64,000 nucleotides of DNA from an uncultured Isosphaeraceae bacterium (GCA_945957605.1 CAMFLR010000025.1:1-64000); one strand, 5' to 3'. Shown: positions 54,380 to 64,000, counted from the first letter of the stretch. The notes: generated from the letters alone by a model not told the origin. Numbers and translations: made by a program.

Positions 54380-57043
54380 ATGAACTCACCTTTTGAAATC
54401 CAGTCGCTTTCCTTTACGAAAACGACACTTCCGAACGGACTCGATGTCATCGCAAGACGCCAGGGTGATCTCCCGATCGTCGCGATGAATCTTTGGTACC
54501 ACGTCGGTTCCAAGAACGAGACACGTACCCAGCGCGGTTTCGCACACCTCTTCGAGCACTTGATGTTCGAAGGGTCGGCGCATTACCCCGGCGATTTCTT
54601 CAAGCCGCTCCAAAGGTTAGGGGCGTCGATCAACGGCTCAACCTCGTCCGATCGCACGAATTACTTCGTCGACCTTCCCGTCGCCCACCTGGAGCTCGCT
54701 CTGGCGATGGAGTCGGACCGGATGGGGCATTTTCTCCCCGCGCTCAGCGATGAGAAAATTCGCATCCAGAAAGACGTCGTCAAAAACGAGTATCGCCAAA
54801 ATTATGCCAATCGTCCGTACGGCCAGGCCTGGCGACTGATCGCCGAGGCGATGTACCCGCCCGAACATCCTTATAGCTGGCTGACAATCGGTGCGATGGA
54901 AGACGTCGAAGCGGCGACACGCGGCGACGTTGAAGCCTTCTTCCAAAGGTTTTACGTTCCCAGCAACGCCAGTCTCGCGATTGTGGGGGATATCGACGAA
55001 AGCGAAGCAACCGACCTCGCGGCTCGATATTTCAGCGATCTTCCCGGCGGAATGGCCGCAATTCCCCCGTGGACTCCTCGCGAATACGCCACTCGGCGCA
55101 CAACCGAGATTCGCTACTTCGATCGCGTGGAACTCGATCGGCTCTACCTCGCCTGGCATTCGGTCAATATGTTTGGCGAGGACGACGCCGCGCTCGCGCT
55201 ACTTGCCGACATTCTCACCCGCGGCCGTTCGAGCCGGCTCTACCAGCGGCTGGTGGTGCAAGAGGGGCTGGCGCAAGACGTTTCGTCGTACCAAAGCGGT
55301 CGCGAACTTGCAGGAACATTCGCCGTCACGATCACCCTCCGGCCCGGCCGCTCGTGGGAAGTCGCACGCGACCGCGTCTTGTCGGAAATCGCTGCCATTG
55401 CGCACGAAGGCGTCACGGCCGAGGAACTAACCCGCGTTCAAAACGGCCGGGTTGCCGGTTTTGTCTACGCGCTCGATAACGTCGGCGGATTTGGCGGCGT
55501 GGCCGACCGGCTCAACGCCTACAATGTCTATCTCGGCGATCCTGCACGAATCACGACCGACGTCCGCCGCTACCAGGACGTGCGGCCGGCTGATCTTCGC
55601 ACGGTCGCCGAACGCTATCTCGTCGAGAAGACTGCCGTTCGGCTCGTCGTCCAGCGCAAGCCAAACGTGACGACTTCTGTCGATCGCAGCGTTCCACCCG
55701 ATCCAGGAACGAGCGTGGCCTTCCGCGCACCGGTCCCGCAAATTACCAAATTGCGTTGCGGGGCAGAGTTGTGGATCATCCCGCGCCGGGAATTGCCAAT
55801 CGTCGCAATGTCCTGCGCTTTGCGAGCCGGCGCCGGCATGCATGGTCCCGAAAGTGGTGGACTCGCAAGCCTGACGGCCGATTTGCTCGACGAGGGAACG
55901 AAGTCGCGCGATGCGAATGCGATCGGCGACCTGGCCGCCAATTTGGGGACGCACCTGACTTCGAGCGCAGGGTGGGACGGCTCATATGTTGGGATGCAGT
56001 GCCTGACGCCGCATCTCGAAAAGAGCTTCGACCTCGCTCTGGATATCCTGCAAAACCCCACGTTCCCAGTTGAGCATTTCGACCGGATCAAGGGGCAAAC
56101 GCTCGCTGCGCTCAAGGCCGATCGCGAGAACGCGGCGTCGCGCGCTCACCGCGCTTTCCTTTCCGTACTTTATCCTGAGAGCCATCCTTATCACATCGCA
56201 TCCGACGGCACCGAAGCGACCGTCGGCGGACTCAGTCGCGACGATCTCGCGCGGTATCACCGAGTGTATTACCGGCCAGATCGGGCGGCGATTGTCGTTT
56301 CGGGTGATGTCGACCCAGATCGTATCGCACAACGACTCGACGATTGGCTCGGCGGTTGGGAGCGCAACGGCAATACTGCGCTGCAGCCACCGGCGAATGT
56401 TTCGCGATTGACGGCGCCTCGGGTGATTCTTGTCGATCGTCCAGGGGCGGAGCAGGCTGTAGTGCGGGTGGGAAATATCGGCACATATCGGCTCGACCCA
56501 GATTACAATGATTTGATCGTGTTCAACCAGATTCTCGGCGGTCAGTTCAACTCGCGGCTCAATGCGAAACTCCGCGAAGAGAAGGGATTCACGTACGGCG
56601 TTCGTTCCGGTTTCGATTTCCGCAGAGGTCCAGGACCGTTCACGGTGAGCGCCTCGATCCAGTCCGATAAGGTTGCTGAGGCGCTTGGTGATATTCGCAA
56701 TGAAATCTCCTCGATGTTCGGCGATCGTCCGCCGACTCCGACCGAACTGCAAAACGCCCGACGTGCCTTGATCGAAGGGCAGGCGAAGCATTTTGAGACT
56801 CCCGCGGTCCTCGCTTCGCGCTACGCTACGTTATTCCTTTATGGCTTGCCGCTCGACTACTACAGCGGGCTTGCCGACCGCCTGAACGCGGTTGATATCG
56901 ACTCGATGCTCGCCGCCGCGCGACGGCAGATCAATCCCAACGGGTTCGTCGCTGTGATCGTCGCCGACGCGGACCTTGTTACGAAGGATCTCGAGCAACT
57001 TGGCTGGGGCGCGGTTGAAGTCTGGAGCCAGGCAAGTCATTGA
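54380..57043 (+). CDS. M16-family zinc peptidase, two-domain
   Basis: An 887-aa protein with two M16 (pitrilysin/insulinase-like) halves in one chain. The first half has the inverted zinc motif HLFEH (H56, E59, H60) and the later KNEYRQNYANRPYGQ region with the third ligand. The second half, from about 450, lacks HxxEH and ends with the R/Y-type support motif region, as in inactive partner halves. No signal peptide is evident, so a cytosolic or non-classically located enzyme is likely. The Shine-Dalgarno is weak before ATG 54380. Confidence 0.92.
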   Translation: MNSPFEIQSLSFTKTTLPNGLDVIARRQGDLPIVAMNLWYHVGSKNETRTQRGFAHLFEHLMFEGSAHYPGDFFKPLQRLGASINGSTSSDRTNYFVDLPVAHLELALAMESDRMGHFLPALSDEKIRIQKDVVKNEYRQNYANRPYGQAWRLIAEAMYPPEHPYSWLTIGAMEDVEAATRGDVEAFFQRFYVPSNASLAIVGDIDESEATDLAARYFSDLPGGMAAIPPWTPREYATRRTTEIRYFDRVELDRLYLAWHSVNMFGEDDAALALLADILTRGRSSRLYQRLVVQEGLAQDVSSYQSGRELAGTFAVTITLRPGRSWEVARDRVLSEIAAIAHEGVTAEELTRVQNGRVAGFVYALDNVGGFGGVADRLNAYNVYLGDPARITTDVRRYQDVRPADLRTVAERYLVEKTAVRLVVQRKPNVTTSVDRSVPPDPGTSVAFRAPVPQITKLRCGAELWIIPRRELPIVAMSCALRAGAGMHGPESGGLASLTADLLDEGTKSRDANAIGDLAANLGTHLTSSAGWDGSYVGMQCLTPHLEKSFDLALDILQNPTFPVEHFDRIKGQTLAALKADRENAASRAHRAFLSVLYPESHPYHIASDGTEATVGGLSRDDLARYHRVYYRPDRAAIVVSGDVDPDRIAQRLDDWLGGWERNGNTALQPPANVSRLTAPRVILVDRPGAEQAVVRVGNIGTYRLDPDYNDLIVFNQILGGQFNSRLNAKLREEKGFTYGVRSGFDFRRGPGPFTVSASIQSDKVAEALGDIRNEISSMFGDRPPTPTELQNARRALIEGQAKHFETPAVLASRYATLFLYGLPLDYYSGLADRLNAVDIDSMLAAARRQINPNGFVAVIVADADLVTKDLEQLGWGAVEVWSQASH

Positions 57044-57159
57044 CGAATCCGATAGACTCACACAGGTGAATAAGCCGCGACGGCACGACGTCTAACTGAC
57101 ACCCCTCTCCGCGTCAGTCGCGATCGGTCCCATTGCCCATCTTTCCAGGGACGTCCACG

Positions 57160-58830
57160 ATGGCTCGACATCGGCCCGGGGCCGGGTTCGCACGCTGGCT
57201 GCGGCTTCAGCGCATCCTGATCGTGCGCCGAACGGTTCGACGCCTGCACGACTGGCACCAGTGGCTCCCATCGTGGGGCACAAGCGTGCTCGTCCACGCC
57301 ATCGCCCTGCTCATTCTCGCCCTTATCTATTTCTCCACAGGCTCCGGGCCGCGCGAGTCGCAGTTCAACGGCGAGTTCACGCCTGGACCGGTGCTTGGTG
57401 AGGGACTGATTTCGAGCGTCCCCGCGGAAGTCGCCGGCGATCCGTTTAATACGAACCAAACCAAAGAGTTCCCCTCGTTGAGCTTCGACACAGTGGCGAA
57501 GGGAACGAAGATCATCAACCAGCCCGCGCTCCCGGCCGACGTGAAGTTCACCCACACCATTACACCTCCCCGCGTGGCAGCAATGCCTGGTGTGAAGTTG
57601 TCGGACACAGTGGGGTCACGACTCCATTTCGAGGATTTGAGCGCACCTTTCGCCGGGCGTGACGAAGCGACGCGTGCCAAGCTCGTGAGGCGTGAAGGAG
57701 GTTCGGCCGAGTCGGAAAAAGCGGTGCAAGCCGGTCTCGACTGGATTGCGCGACACCAGCGTCCCGACGGCGCGTGGTCGCTCGATTATCATGGCCAGTG
57801 TGTCGACGATGGCTGCCCATTTGAAACGACGATGGCCTCTGACACCGCCGCAACGGGCCTTGGATTGCTGCCCCTTCTCGGTGCCGGGCATATTCACACG
57901 AAGGAATGCCGATACCAGGATAACGTCCGCCGCGGGCTGGCGTTCTTGATGAAGAATCAGAGCCCTGAAGGCGAGCTTTTTCTGGGAGGAAGCGGAAACA
58001 CGAAGTTTTACTCACACGCGATCGCCGCGATGGCGCTTTGTGAAGCGTACGGCATTTCCAACGATCCCCGGCTCAAGATTCCCGCTCAACGTGCACTCAA
58101 TTTCATCGCCAAGAATCAAAATCTCGACGACGGCGGCTGGCGTTATTTTCCTGGGCAATCGGGTGATACGTCGGTCTTTGGCTGGCAGATGTTTGCCTTA
58201 CGAAGCGGTAAGCTTGCGGGTCTTGAAGTGTCCAAGCGAACGATTGCTGGCTGTCGCAAATATCTCGACCGCGCTGCAACCGATAAAGGCCGCACTGCAT
58301 ACAGTTACCTGATTGGCGGTCCGGCCGATCCGGTGATGACGGCCGAGGCATTGTTGTGTCGTCAATACCTGGGCTGGCCGAATGATTATGGTCCGCTGCT
58401 CAAGGGAGCGAAGTCGGTCTATGATCATTTGCTCGCTTCAGAACAGCGTGATATCTATTATTGGTACTATGCCACGCAGATGTTGCACAACCTTCAAGGC
58501 AAGGAATGGGTTTCCTGGAATAAACGCATTCGTGATGGTCTGGTTGGAATGCAGGTGACGGGCGTCGGTTGTGCAAAAGGAAGTTGGGATCCGCAATCTC
58601 CGCAACGTGACCGCCGCAGTACCGCGGGACGGTTGTACGTCACCTCGCTGTCGATTTTGACGCTCGAAGTTTATTATCGCTGGTTACCGTTGTACAAGCC
58701 GGTTGATCGCAGTGAAGACGGTAACGAGAAGCCGCCGCTTGATGATGAGAAGTCGCAACTCGCGAAGCAAGCGGTGCTTGAACCGGCGGCGAAGCCGGCT
58801 CAGGCGACAGCAAAGAAGAAGGCGAAGTAA
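57160..58830 (+). CDS. Membrane-anchored squalene-cyclase-like repeat protein
   Basis: A 556-aa protein. A basic N-terminus and one membrane helix (WGTSVLVHAIALLILALIYF at about 45-64) precede a Pro-rich linker. From about 190 comes a toroid of prenyltransferase/squalene-oxidase repeats (QAGLDWIARHQRPDGAWSL, RGLAFLMKNQSPEGELF, RALNFIAKNQNLDDGGWRYF). No DXDD cyclase motif is visible. Planctomycetes have many such proteins, of unknown function. The C-terminus is Lys/Ala rich. AGGGA lies about 9 nt before ATG 57160. Confidence 0.88.
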   Translation: MARHRPGAGFARWLRLQRILIVRRTVRRLHDWHQWLPSWGTSVLVHAIALLILALIYFSTGSGPRESQFNGEFTPGPVLGEGLISSVPAEVAGDPFNTNQTKEFPSLSFDTVAKGTKIINQPALPADVKFTHTITPPRVAAMPGVKLSDTVGSRLHFEDLSAPFAGRDEATRAKLVRREGGSAESEKAVQAGLDWIARHQRPDGAWSLDYHGQCVDDGCPFETTMASDTAATGLGLLPLLGAGHIHTKECRYQDNVRRGLAFLMKNQSPEGELFLGGSGNTKFYSHAIAAMALCEAYGISNDPRLKIPAQRALNFIAKNQNLDDGGWRYFPGQSGDTSVFGWQMFALRSGKLAGLEVSKRTIAGCRKYLDRAATDKGRTAYSYLIGGPADPVMTAEALLCRQYLGWPNDYGPLLKGAKSVYDHLLASEQRDIYYWYYATQMLHNLQGKEWVSWNKRIRDGLVGMQVTGVGCAKGSWDPQSPQRDRRSTAGRLYVTSLSILTLEVYYRWLPLYKPVDRSEDGNEKPPLDDEKSQLAKQAVLEPAAKPAQATAKKKAK

Positions 58831-58924
58831 TTCATTTCGTGCAATTGTCTAACAACCGTAGAATGTACCCTACGACAATTGGTTTGGTTGGTTTGAAGAA
58901 TGAACTGCGCCGGAGGTAAAACCG

Positions 58925-60094
58925 GTGTCGAACCCAGGTTCGGTTCCACCCATCAGGCCTCGATTTCCGTCGGCGCGTTCCGAATTGCGGGATGATTCGC
59001 TGACTCTGAAGATGCGAGTCTTTGATTTGGGCCCGGCACTCTTTTTTCTGCTCTTTTCGTCGGTATGGACGGTAGCTTGTATTACGATACTCGTTATAGC
59101 CATTTCTCAATTCAAGGCGATTTTGTTCCTATTTGGCGTTCCCTTTTGGGCCGCGTGGTTTTTGTTCGTTGGTATCAATGTAAACAATTTCTTCGGTTAC
59201 TACCTTATTGTGCTTGATCCCGCAGGCCTGTTTTACGAATGGCATGTGCTGATTTCGCTTGGAAAGCGCAAAGTGCCGTTGGCGGAACTTCGCTACTTTC
59301 ATGTGAAGACATTTGCTGTTGATTCTGACAGCGGCGCAACGATCGGGATCGAAGCCGTTACGCTGGGACGCAATGTGAGATTTGGCACTTACCTGTCCAC
59401 CCTCGAACGCGAATGGCTGGCGTTTCAACTTGACGAACACAGGCAAGAATTGCAGCGACAAGCGAAAACTGCTGATTTCGACAATGGTGATTTGAAAGAC
59501 TGTCGCGCCTGCGCGATGCCGAAAGACTGCGCGTGGGACATAAGTGAGGGACTTGCCGAATTGGCGCTGAAACAACGTGGTCATCTCAATTCAAAGGTGG
59601 TTTTGGAACTACTATTCATCAACGGATTTTGGAATGGCGTCGTAAGTGTGATTCTCGCGGGGTTACTTGGTTTCATGCCCGTTGACTCAATGCCCACCGG
59701 GCTGGCGTGGTGGGGGATGTTTTTGTTCTTGATTCCGTTCGAGTCGATCGGCTTTGCCCTGCTCTCCGCGTTGCTCATTGCACTCATGGAACCGTTTCGA
59801 GTCACGCGCTGGATCGTCAGGCGCGATGGCGTCGAGCGGGTGACGACCCGTCTCGGCCTCCCGCTGGGCCGACACCGAATGTATCCGTGCGAAGGGATTG
59901 ACACTGTGGCGATCCGCGATGATCTCGGCTCATCGAAGGGCTGGAAAGACAAATCGAAAGAGGCGACTGGCGAACAATATGGCGTGATATTTACAGACTC
60001 GGATCAAACGGAGATTTGCTCGGTTACGTGCCTCACGCTCGGCGAGGCACGCTGGATGAAGGGACGCATCCAAGAATTCGGATTTGCGCGTTAA
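58925..60094 (+). CDS. Polytopic membrane protein, 389 aa, unknown
   Basis: GTG start at 58925, 8 nt after GGAGG. Two hydrophobic helix pairs (about 36-85 and 235-290) alternate with soluble segments that look beta-rich and similar to each other (bPH-like), so an internal duplication is possible. A Cys-rich spot CRACAMPKDCAW lies between. Not recognised. Confidence 0.7.
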   Translation: MSNPGSVPPIRPRFPSARSELRDDSLTLKMRVFDLGPALFFLLFSSVWTVACITILVIAISQFKAILFLFGVPFWAAWFLFVGINVNNFFGYYLIVLDPAGLFYEWHVLISLGKRKVPLAELRYFHVKTFAVDSDSGATIGIEAVTLGRNVRFGTYLSTLEREWLAFQLDEHRQELQRQAKTADFDNGDLKDCRACAMPKDCAWDISEGLAELALKQRGHLNSKVVLELLFINGFWNGVVSVILAGLLGFMPVDSMPTGLAWWGMFLFLIPFESIGFALLSALLIALMEPFRVTRWIVRRDGVERVTTRLGLPLGRHRMYPCEGIDTVAIRDDLGSSKGWKDKSKEATGEQYGVIFTDSDQTEICSVTCLTLGEARWMKGRIQEFGFAR

Positions 60095-60108
60095 ACGAAA
60101 GGCGCAAA

Positions 60109-63100
60109 TCAAACGCGCGTCTCAACCGACTCCGGATGTTTCAGTCGAATCGGAGCCTGGCCGCTGGGATCGGCACCCGGGTCGGCGAAGAGCCTCACCG
60201 GTTTGCGACCGAGATCGACGAGCGGCTTGATCGAGAATGTCGCGCCGTCTTTGCAGGCTGGGAATCGCTCGATGATCTGGCCGTCGTCGGGGGCGAGCGG
60301 CATTGTTCGCGGATGCGAGACAAGCGCCAGCGGCGGTACTGTTGCGCCGGGCGGGTCGGTGGCGATCGTGATGGCCCAGGGACGCCCTGGAAATGTGGGA
60401 CGTCGCAGCGTGTAACTCACCGTGATTTCAGGATTCGGACCTGGCACGATCGTTCGCGCGGTGGATTCCAGACCGGGCGAGGTGATCTTCACTCCATCAA
60501 CGCTCGCCACGCTGAAGACCGCAAGGTGCCACGGCCCCGGCTGCGATTCGACCGGCAAATTGAGCGTGTAATAGCCTTGGTGGCTGTACTGTCCTTCGGA
60601 AACAGTCGCGGCGATGGCGTCGGGATCGTCGGCACGAATCGGCGCTGATCCGGCGCGAGCAACAACGATTGTCTCCGTCGCGCGAGGCGTCCAGCGCCAG
60701 CGAAGATGAACCTTCCCCGCGCTTCCCACACGCACAGCCCGAAGATCGGTCGGATCGGGAACACTCGAAAAACCGGCGGCTGTGCCAATGGTCGCAGTTC
60801 CATTCAAGAAGACGAAGGGCGTGTAATGGCAGAGCCCAATGGCGGGCGGTTCGGGATCGGTCGTCGCGTCGGAACGCATCGAATCAAGCCAGATCCCTTC
60901 GATCTTGTTGACCTCGGTTGCGGTGAGTCGCGCACCCGCGGGATGGGGCAGGGGATGAGTCGTCCGCAGAATCTTCACCGACCCGCGCGGCACTGCGGGC
61001 CAGTGGATCGTAACGCGGCCGTCGATTTCGGGGACGATCGACAGCGGACCAGCAGGCGCGGCGGGAGGAGCAGGTGTCGCCGCGATTTCGATGCCCGGTG
61101 AAAGAATCGTCTTACCGTCGCTCGACGTGAAAATAGCGTGGATTCGGTAGCGATAGATCCGCTTGTCGTCGAGGCCGCGATCGACGGCGTGGTCGGATAG
61201 GCTGTCGATGGTCGTTTCGGGAACGCCGGGCATTCCCAAGCGGGCGACCTTTGCTCCCTTCGCGCCGCGAGGCAGCGTCCAACTCAGCGTGATCTCGCCG
61301 CTCGACCCATCGGCGCGCAAATCGTCGACTTCGAGCACAACCGCCTGCGGTGCAACGGTTGCGCCGGTCTGTGAAACAACACCGTTGCGCACGCTGAAGA
61401 TTGCATATCCGACGGATTGACCCGTCGGCACATTTGTGTCGGTGAATTCGGTCAAATCAAGGTCTTTGATGGCCGTGCCATCCTTGACCTGATCAGGTGT
61501 GCCGCCGACTTTGCGGACGACCCGAAAAGTGCACGGCCCGATCCCATCGGCCGAAGGCGGCGACCAACGCACGCTCACGCCATTTGTGCCGACGGTTGCA
61601 GTGGCGTTTGTCGGTGGATCGGGCGGACAGCGTTTGAGACCTTCGCGCGCGTCCTGCAAATCGACGGCAACTTCGAGTGCTCTGCGATAAAATGAGCGAG
61701 CTGCCCGGGGATCGCGCGACTCAGCGTTGCGGCCCTGCGCGATCAGATCCTGAGCTTCGCGAAGCGCACCCAGTAAGTCGCCCTGGGCAGCGCGAATTCC
61801 TTGCGACGTAGGATCTACTAGCGACGCCCACGTCAGCAGCGCCTGGCGCGCCGCGAGCAAATGCTTGCGGCTACGAGCCAGCTCGAATTCTCCTTTCGCC
61901 GCCTCAACCTCTGCGAGCCGTTCCTTCACTTTCTCGACGGCCTTACGCGCACCAACGTGCCGGGGCGCATATTCCTGAACGCGGCCGAGATGTTCGAGCG
62001 CTGCATCGTAATCGCGAACTTTGTGCGCGTGCTGAGCCGCCTCGAAATGCTTCACCAGCGACTCAAGATTGCAGACCTCAAACCCGCACGAGCACCGCGA
62101 TTCATCGGCCCAATGCGCCCTGCGACACGTTGGGCATTCCCACCGCAAGGTTGCCCGGCAATGCCGGCAAACGGCGGCATCAAGCTGCTTGGCGACGCGC
62201 GAAAACTCCGTCAACCCAGTGCATGAGCGACAGCGAATGTAACGCGGAGGTGCCTCGTCGAGGCTGAATGACGCCAGCCCGCCGCCATCGCGCGAAATTC
62301 CGGCGGTGCGGCAGGCGAGCGTCAAAATTCGTTCCGCGCGATCGGGAATAATTCCATAAGCCGCCGCTTCGTCGAGCAGCACATGCCGCGAGCCTGGGTC
62401 GAGATTCGAGACCCCTTCGAGCGCGAAGGCGATGATCTCGCGGTAACTGTCTTCTGCCTCTCGGATCAAAGTTTTTTCGTACTTGGATCGCCCCTCGGGT
62501 TGAGCCAGGTGCGACTGAGCATACGAAATCACCTCGAGCCAGGCTGTTTTCTCGGCCGTCACCTGGCTTTTGCGCATCCAGCGCTGGCGTTCGTCATCGG
62601 CGCGGCGGGCGACTTCCGAAATCGCTGCATCGCGGCCAAGTCCGAGCGCGTCGAAGAGATCGCGCTTACCGACGAGTTCGAGCGCCGCTCGTATTTGCCG
62701 GCGCGTCACTGGATCGAGGCTTTCATCAGGCGGTTCAGGAGCGTCGACGGCTTGCGGCGCCTCGGCTTTGGGCGGGTAGGGCTCGGTGAGCTTGGTAAGG
62801 TCGTCGCCTGTGAGTCCGAGTTTGGTCGCACGATCGCGCAACAAATCGCGATCGCTTACCGTCAGGCCACCTTTGGCCGCCCTAAGGCGTACGAGCCGCT
62901 GAAGCTCATTGAGCTTTGATTCGCGTGCGGCAGCCGCATCGGCGGCGAGTTCGGCGTCGTAAGCAGCACGCGTGGCGGGATCGCCGAGCAGGCGGCGGCG
63001 GATCTCGGGAACTTGGTCGAGATACGACTGATATGTGTGTTTGTACTTAGGATTGCGCGTGCCCGACGACCATTGATGACGGCAGCGTTCGAGCGCTGCT

Positions 63101-63162
63101 TCGATGGCAGCACGATCGGCACGGCTCGTCACGCCCAGGAGCGCGTAATAGTCGGAAACCAT
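60109..63162 (-). CDS. J-like / zinc-ribbon / FN3 multidomain protein
   Basis: A 1017-aa soluble protein. Residues 4-72 have the helix pattern of a DnaJ J-domain (DYYALLGVTSRADRAAIEAA ... LLGDPATRAAYDAEL) but no HPD tripeptide. A second J-like region is seen near 165-230 (DLFDALGLGRDAAISE). Zinc ribbons around 308-370 contain CRSC, CRHC, CPTC and CSCGFEVC. A helical TPR-like part (about 370-500) follows, then several FN3-like beta domains to the end (SPPSADGIGPCTFRVVRK; ITLSWTLPRGAKGAKV). It probably acts as a scaffold or chaperone adaptor; without HPD it should not stimulate Hsp70. It lies 101 bp after a GAF-like gene on the same strand. Confidence 0.8.
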   Translation of the reverse strand: MVSDYYALLGVTSRADRAAIEAALERCRHQWSSGTRNPKYKHTYQSYLDQVPEIRRRLLGDPATRAAYDAELAADAAAARESKLNELQRLVRLRAAKGGLTVSDRDLLRDRATKLGLTGDDLTKLTEPYPPKAEAPQAVDAPEPPDESLDPVTRRQIRAALELVGKRDLFDALGLGRDAAISEVARRADDERQRWMRKSQVTAEKTAWLEVISYAQSHLAQPEGRSKYEKTLIREAEDSYREIIAFALEGVSNLDPGSRHVLLDEAAAYGIIPDRAERILTLACRTAGISRDGGGLASFSLDEAPPRYIRCRSCTGLTEFSRVAKQLDAAVCRHCRATLRWECPTCRRAHWADESRCSCGFEVCNLESLVKHFEAAQHAHKVRDYDAALEHLGRVQEYAPRHVGARKAVEKVKERLAEVEAAKGEFELARSRKHLLAARQALLTWASLVDPTSQGIRAAQGDLLGALREAQDLIAQGRNAESRDPRAARSFYRRALEVAVDLQDAREGLKRCPPDPPTNATATVGTNGVSVRWSPPSADGIGPCTFRVVRKVGGTPDQVKDGTAIKDLDLTEFTDTNVPTGQSVGYAIFSVRNGVVSQTGATVAPQAVVLEVDDLRADGSSGEITLSWTLPRGAKGAKVARLGMPGVPETTIDSLSDHAVDRGLDDKRIYRYRIHAIFTSSDGKTILSPGIEIAATPAPPAAPAGPLSIVPEIDGRVTIHWPAVPRGSVKILRTTHPLPHPAGARLTATEVNKIEGIWLDSMRSDATTDPEPPAIGLCHYTPFVFLNGTATIGTAAGFSSVPDPTDLRAVRVGSAGKVHLRWRWTPRATETIVVARAGSAPIRADDPDAIAATVSEGQYSHQGYYTLNLPVESQPGPWHLAVFSVASVDGVKITSPGLESTARTIVPGPNPEITVSYTLRRPTFPGRPWAITIATDPPGATVPPLALVSHPRTMPLAPDDGQIIERFPACKDGATFSIKPLVDLGRKPVRLFADPGADPSGQAPIRLKHPESVETRV

Positions 63163-63263
63163 CGGGCCGTCCGTCTTTCAAGCACAAGGTGGCATCGCTC
63201 GGTTCGATACCATTATAAGCGGACGGCTGTTGCGGAAAAGGAGTTGAGGCAAATCGAAATGTT

Positions 63264-63728
63264 TCAGAGTTCGTCGAGCCACGTCGCTTTTTCCGCCATC
63301 GTGCGAATCGCCTCTCCAAGAATCGTGGCTGACGGCTCCAAACTTCCAAGCGCGATGGCAATAGCGGCTACGGTGCGGCCGTCGCGATCGATTGGCACGG
63401 CAACCGATCGCGGCGTCTTGAATTCGCCGAGCCAGTAGGCCGACCCAATCTGGCCCGGCACGTCGGAGGAGAACATTTCGGTGACCTGACCGGTCGTCAC
63501 GGCCCCGACGATTCCCAGTGGCGTGTTGTCGATTGGCACCTCACGCGTTGCGAGGGCGAATCGCTCGGAGGCCTCGCGAGGCAGGTCGAGTGCGGCATCG
63601 AAGGAGATTTGCCGGAGCAGATTCGCCTGCGCGTCGACCACCCATACCCCGGCCGCCCGGCCATGAAGGTCGACTCTCAGGCGTCTCAGCCAGTTGGCGA
63701 CGTTTGCCGGGCCGGTGGGGTACGTCAT
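63264..63728 (-). CDS. GAF-like small protein, 154 aa
   Basis: An alpha/beta protein with two strand-rich segments (GVWVVDAQANLLRQISFD and RSVAVPIDRDGRTVAAIAIA) as in GAF or roadblock-like folds; no attached output domain. ATG 63728 lies 8 bp after the FKBP gene stop, and the J-like gene follows, so the three may form an operon. Function unknown. Confidence 0.6.
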   Translation of the reverse strand: MTYPTGPANVANWLRRLRVDLHGRAAGVWVVDAQANLLRQISFDAALDLPREASERFALATREVPIDNTPLGIVGAVTTGQVTEMFSSDVPGQIGSAYWLGEFKTPRSVAVPIDRDGRTVAAIAIALGSLEPSATILGEAIRTMAEKATWLDEL

Positions 63729-63736
63729 GGTTGAAA

Positions 63737-64000
63737 TTAGCCAACCTTGATGAGTTCAACGACGAACTTGAGCGTTGCGTTTGGCGGAATGACGCCGCCC
63801 GCGCCCGCTGCACCGTAAGCTTCTTCGGGGGGAATCGTCAACTCGCGCTTGCCGCCTTCCTTCATGCCAAGAACGCCAACTTCCCAGCCGGTGATCACCC
63901 TGCGCTGGCCGAGCGTGAAGCCGAACGGCGTGCCGCGGTCGTGCGAGCTGTCGAATTTCTTACCGTCCATCAAGGTGCCGGTGTAATGCACGCTCACGCG
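63737..64000 (-). CDS. FKBP-type peptidyl-prolyl isomerase (start outside window)
   Basis: Eighty-seven C-terminal residues of an FKBP domain: [48 protein letters not shown] and the final [15 protein letters not shown]. The frame is open through the right edge, so the true start lies beyond 64000; the internal GTG at 63997 is not the start. It catalyses proline isomerisation in protein folding. Confidence 0.93.
   Translation of the reverse strand, partial: RVSVHYTGTLMDGKKFDSSHDRGTPFGFTLGQRRVITGWEVGVLGMKEGGKRELTIPPEEAYGAAGAGGVIPPNATLKFVVELIKVG

Noticed and set aside
58842-58881. Hairpin CAATTGTC/GACAATTG with an inner pair, between two genes
   Set aside because: No T-run follows and the stem is AT-rich; it could be a weak terminator or attenuator but is not convincing.
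1-64000. CRISPR arrays, IS elements, tRNA or rRNA genes
   Set aside because: The only regular repeats are the in-frame 237-bp coding units; no transposase, terminal repeat pair or tRNA-like cloverleaf was recognised by reading, though a tRNA scan was not possible.

Overview
The window looks like part of a Planctomycetota chromosome. Pointers are a giant cell-surface protein with the planctomycete-type LEPR-XLL-like N-terminus, a Ser/Thr kinase with FHA/SpoIIE and PP2C phosphatases, very large multi-PAS hybrid histidine kinases, a MauG-type dihaem peroxidase, a squalene-cyclase-like repeat protein and many unrecognised secreted or membrane proteins. Genes are dense, and several are joined by ATGA stop/start overlaps. 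I saw no rRNA, tRNA, IS element or CRISPR array.

Layout. 1-2020: 5' part of a repeat-rich surface protein (minus strand), followed by about 1.4 kb of mostly AT-rich DNA without a convincing gene. 3443-10200: one six-gene minus-strand operon, RsbR - RsbS - RsbT - ATPase/SpoIIE phosphatase - histidine kinase with an N-terminal RsbT-like ATPase - second hybrid kinase. This is a stressosome wired to two-component signalling. 10652-14660: small unknown proteins, a secreted alpha/beta hydrolase, a macrodomain protein and a membrane protein. 14791-18894: CHASE3 multi-PAS hybrid kinase. 19155-24333: dihaem peroxidase, DUF1328 protein, AI-2E-type transporter, ferritin-like protein, lone receiver. 24467-28030: a second multi-PAS hybrid kinase.

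28.1-36.4 kb is the most striking part. Small membrane/stress proteins (ElaB/YqjD-like tail-anchored proteins, a YqjE/holin-like protein, CsbD, BrkB/YihY, a CBS protein, a small lipoprotein, a low-affinity iron permease-like protein) surround an NtrC-type sigma-54 activator. I read sigma-54 -24/-12 promoter motifs in front of six of their transcription units, on both strands. A seventh motif lies upstream of the DUF1328 gene near 20.9 kb. I infer a local sigma-54 envelope-stress regulon.

36.4-44 kb: beta-lactamase-fold hydrolase, RND/MMPL exporter, Nramp-like transporter lacking the usual metal motifs, glycosyltransferase, small Cys-rich protein, DUF4240 protein. 43966-50435: likely operon of Ser/Thr kinase, FHA-GAF-SpoIIE phosphatase, FAD oxidoreductase, secreted protein and zinc-ribbon protein. 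50741-64000: secreted protein, trans-sulfuration PLP enzyme, PP2C phosphatase, double M16 peptidase, squalene-cyclase-like protein, membrane protein, a 1017-aa J-like/zinc-ribbon/FN3 protein, a GAF-like protein and the C-terminal part of an FKBP prolyl isomerase cut by the window end.

Domain and family names rest on motif recognition by eye, not on database searches. Residue positions are approximate unless given as a single residue.
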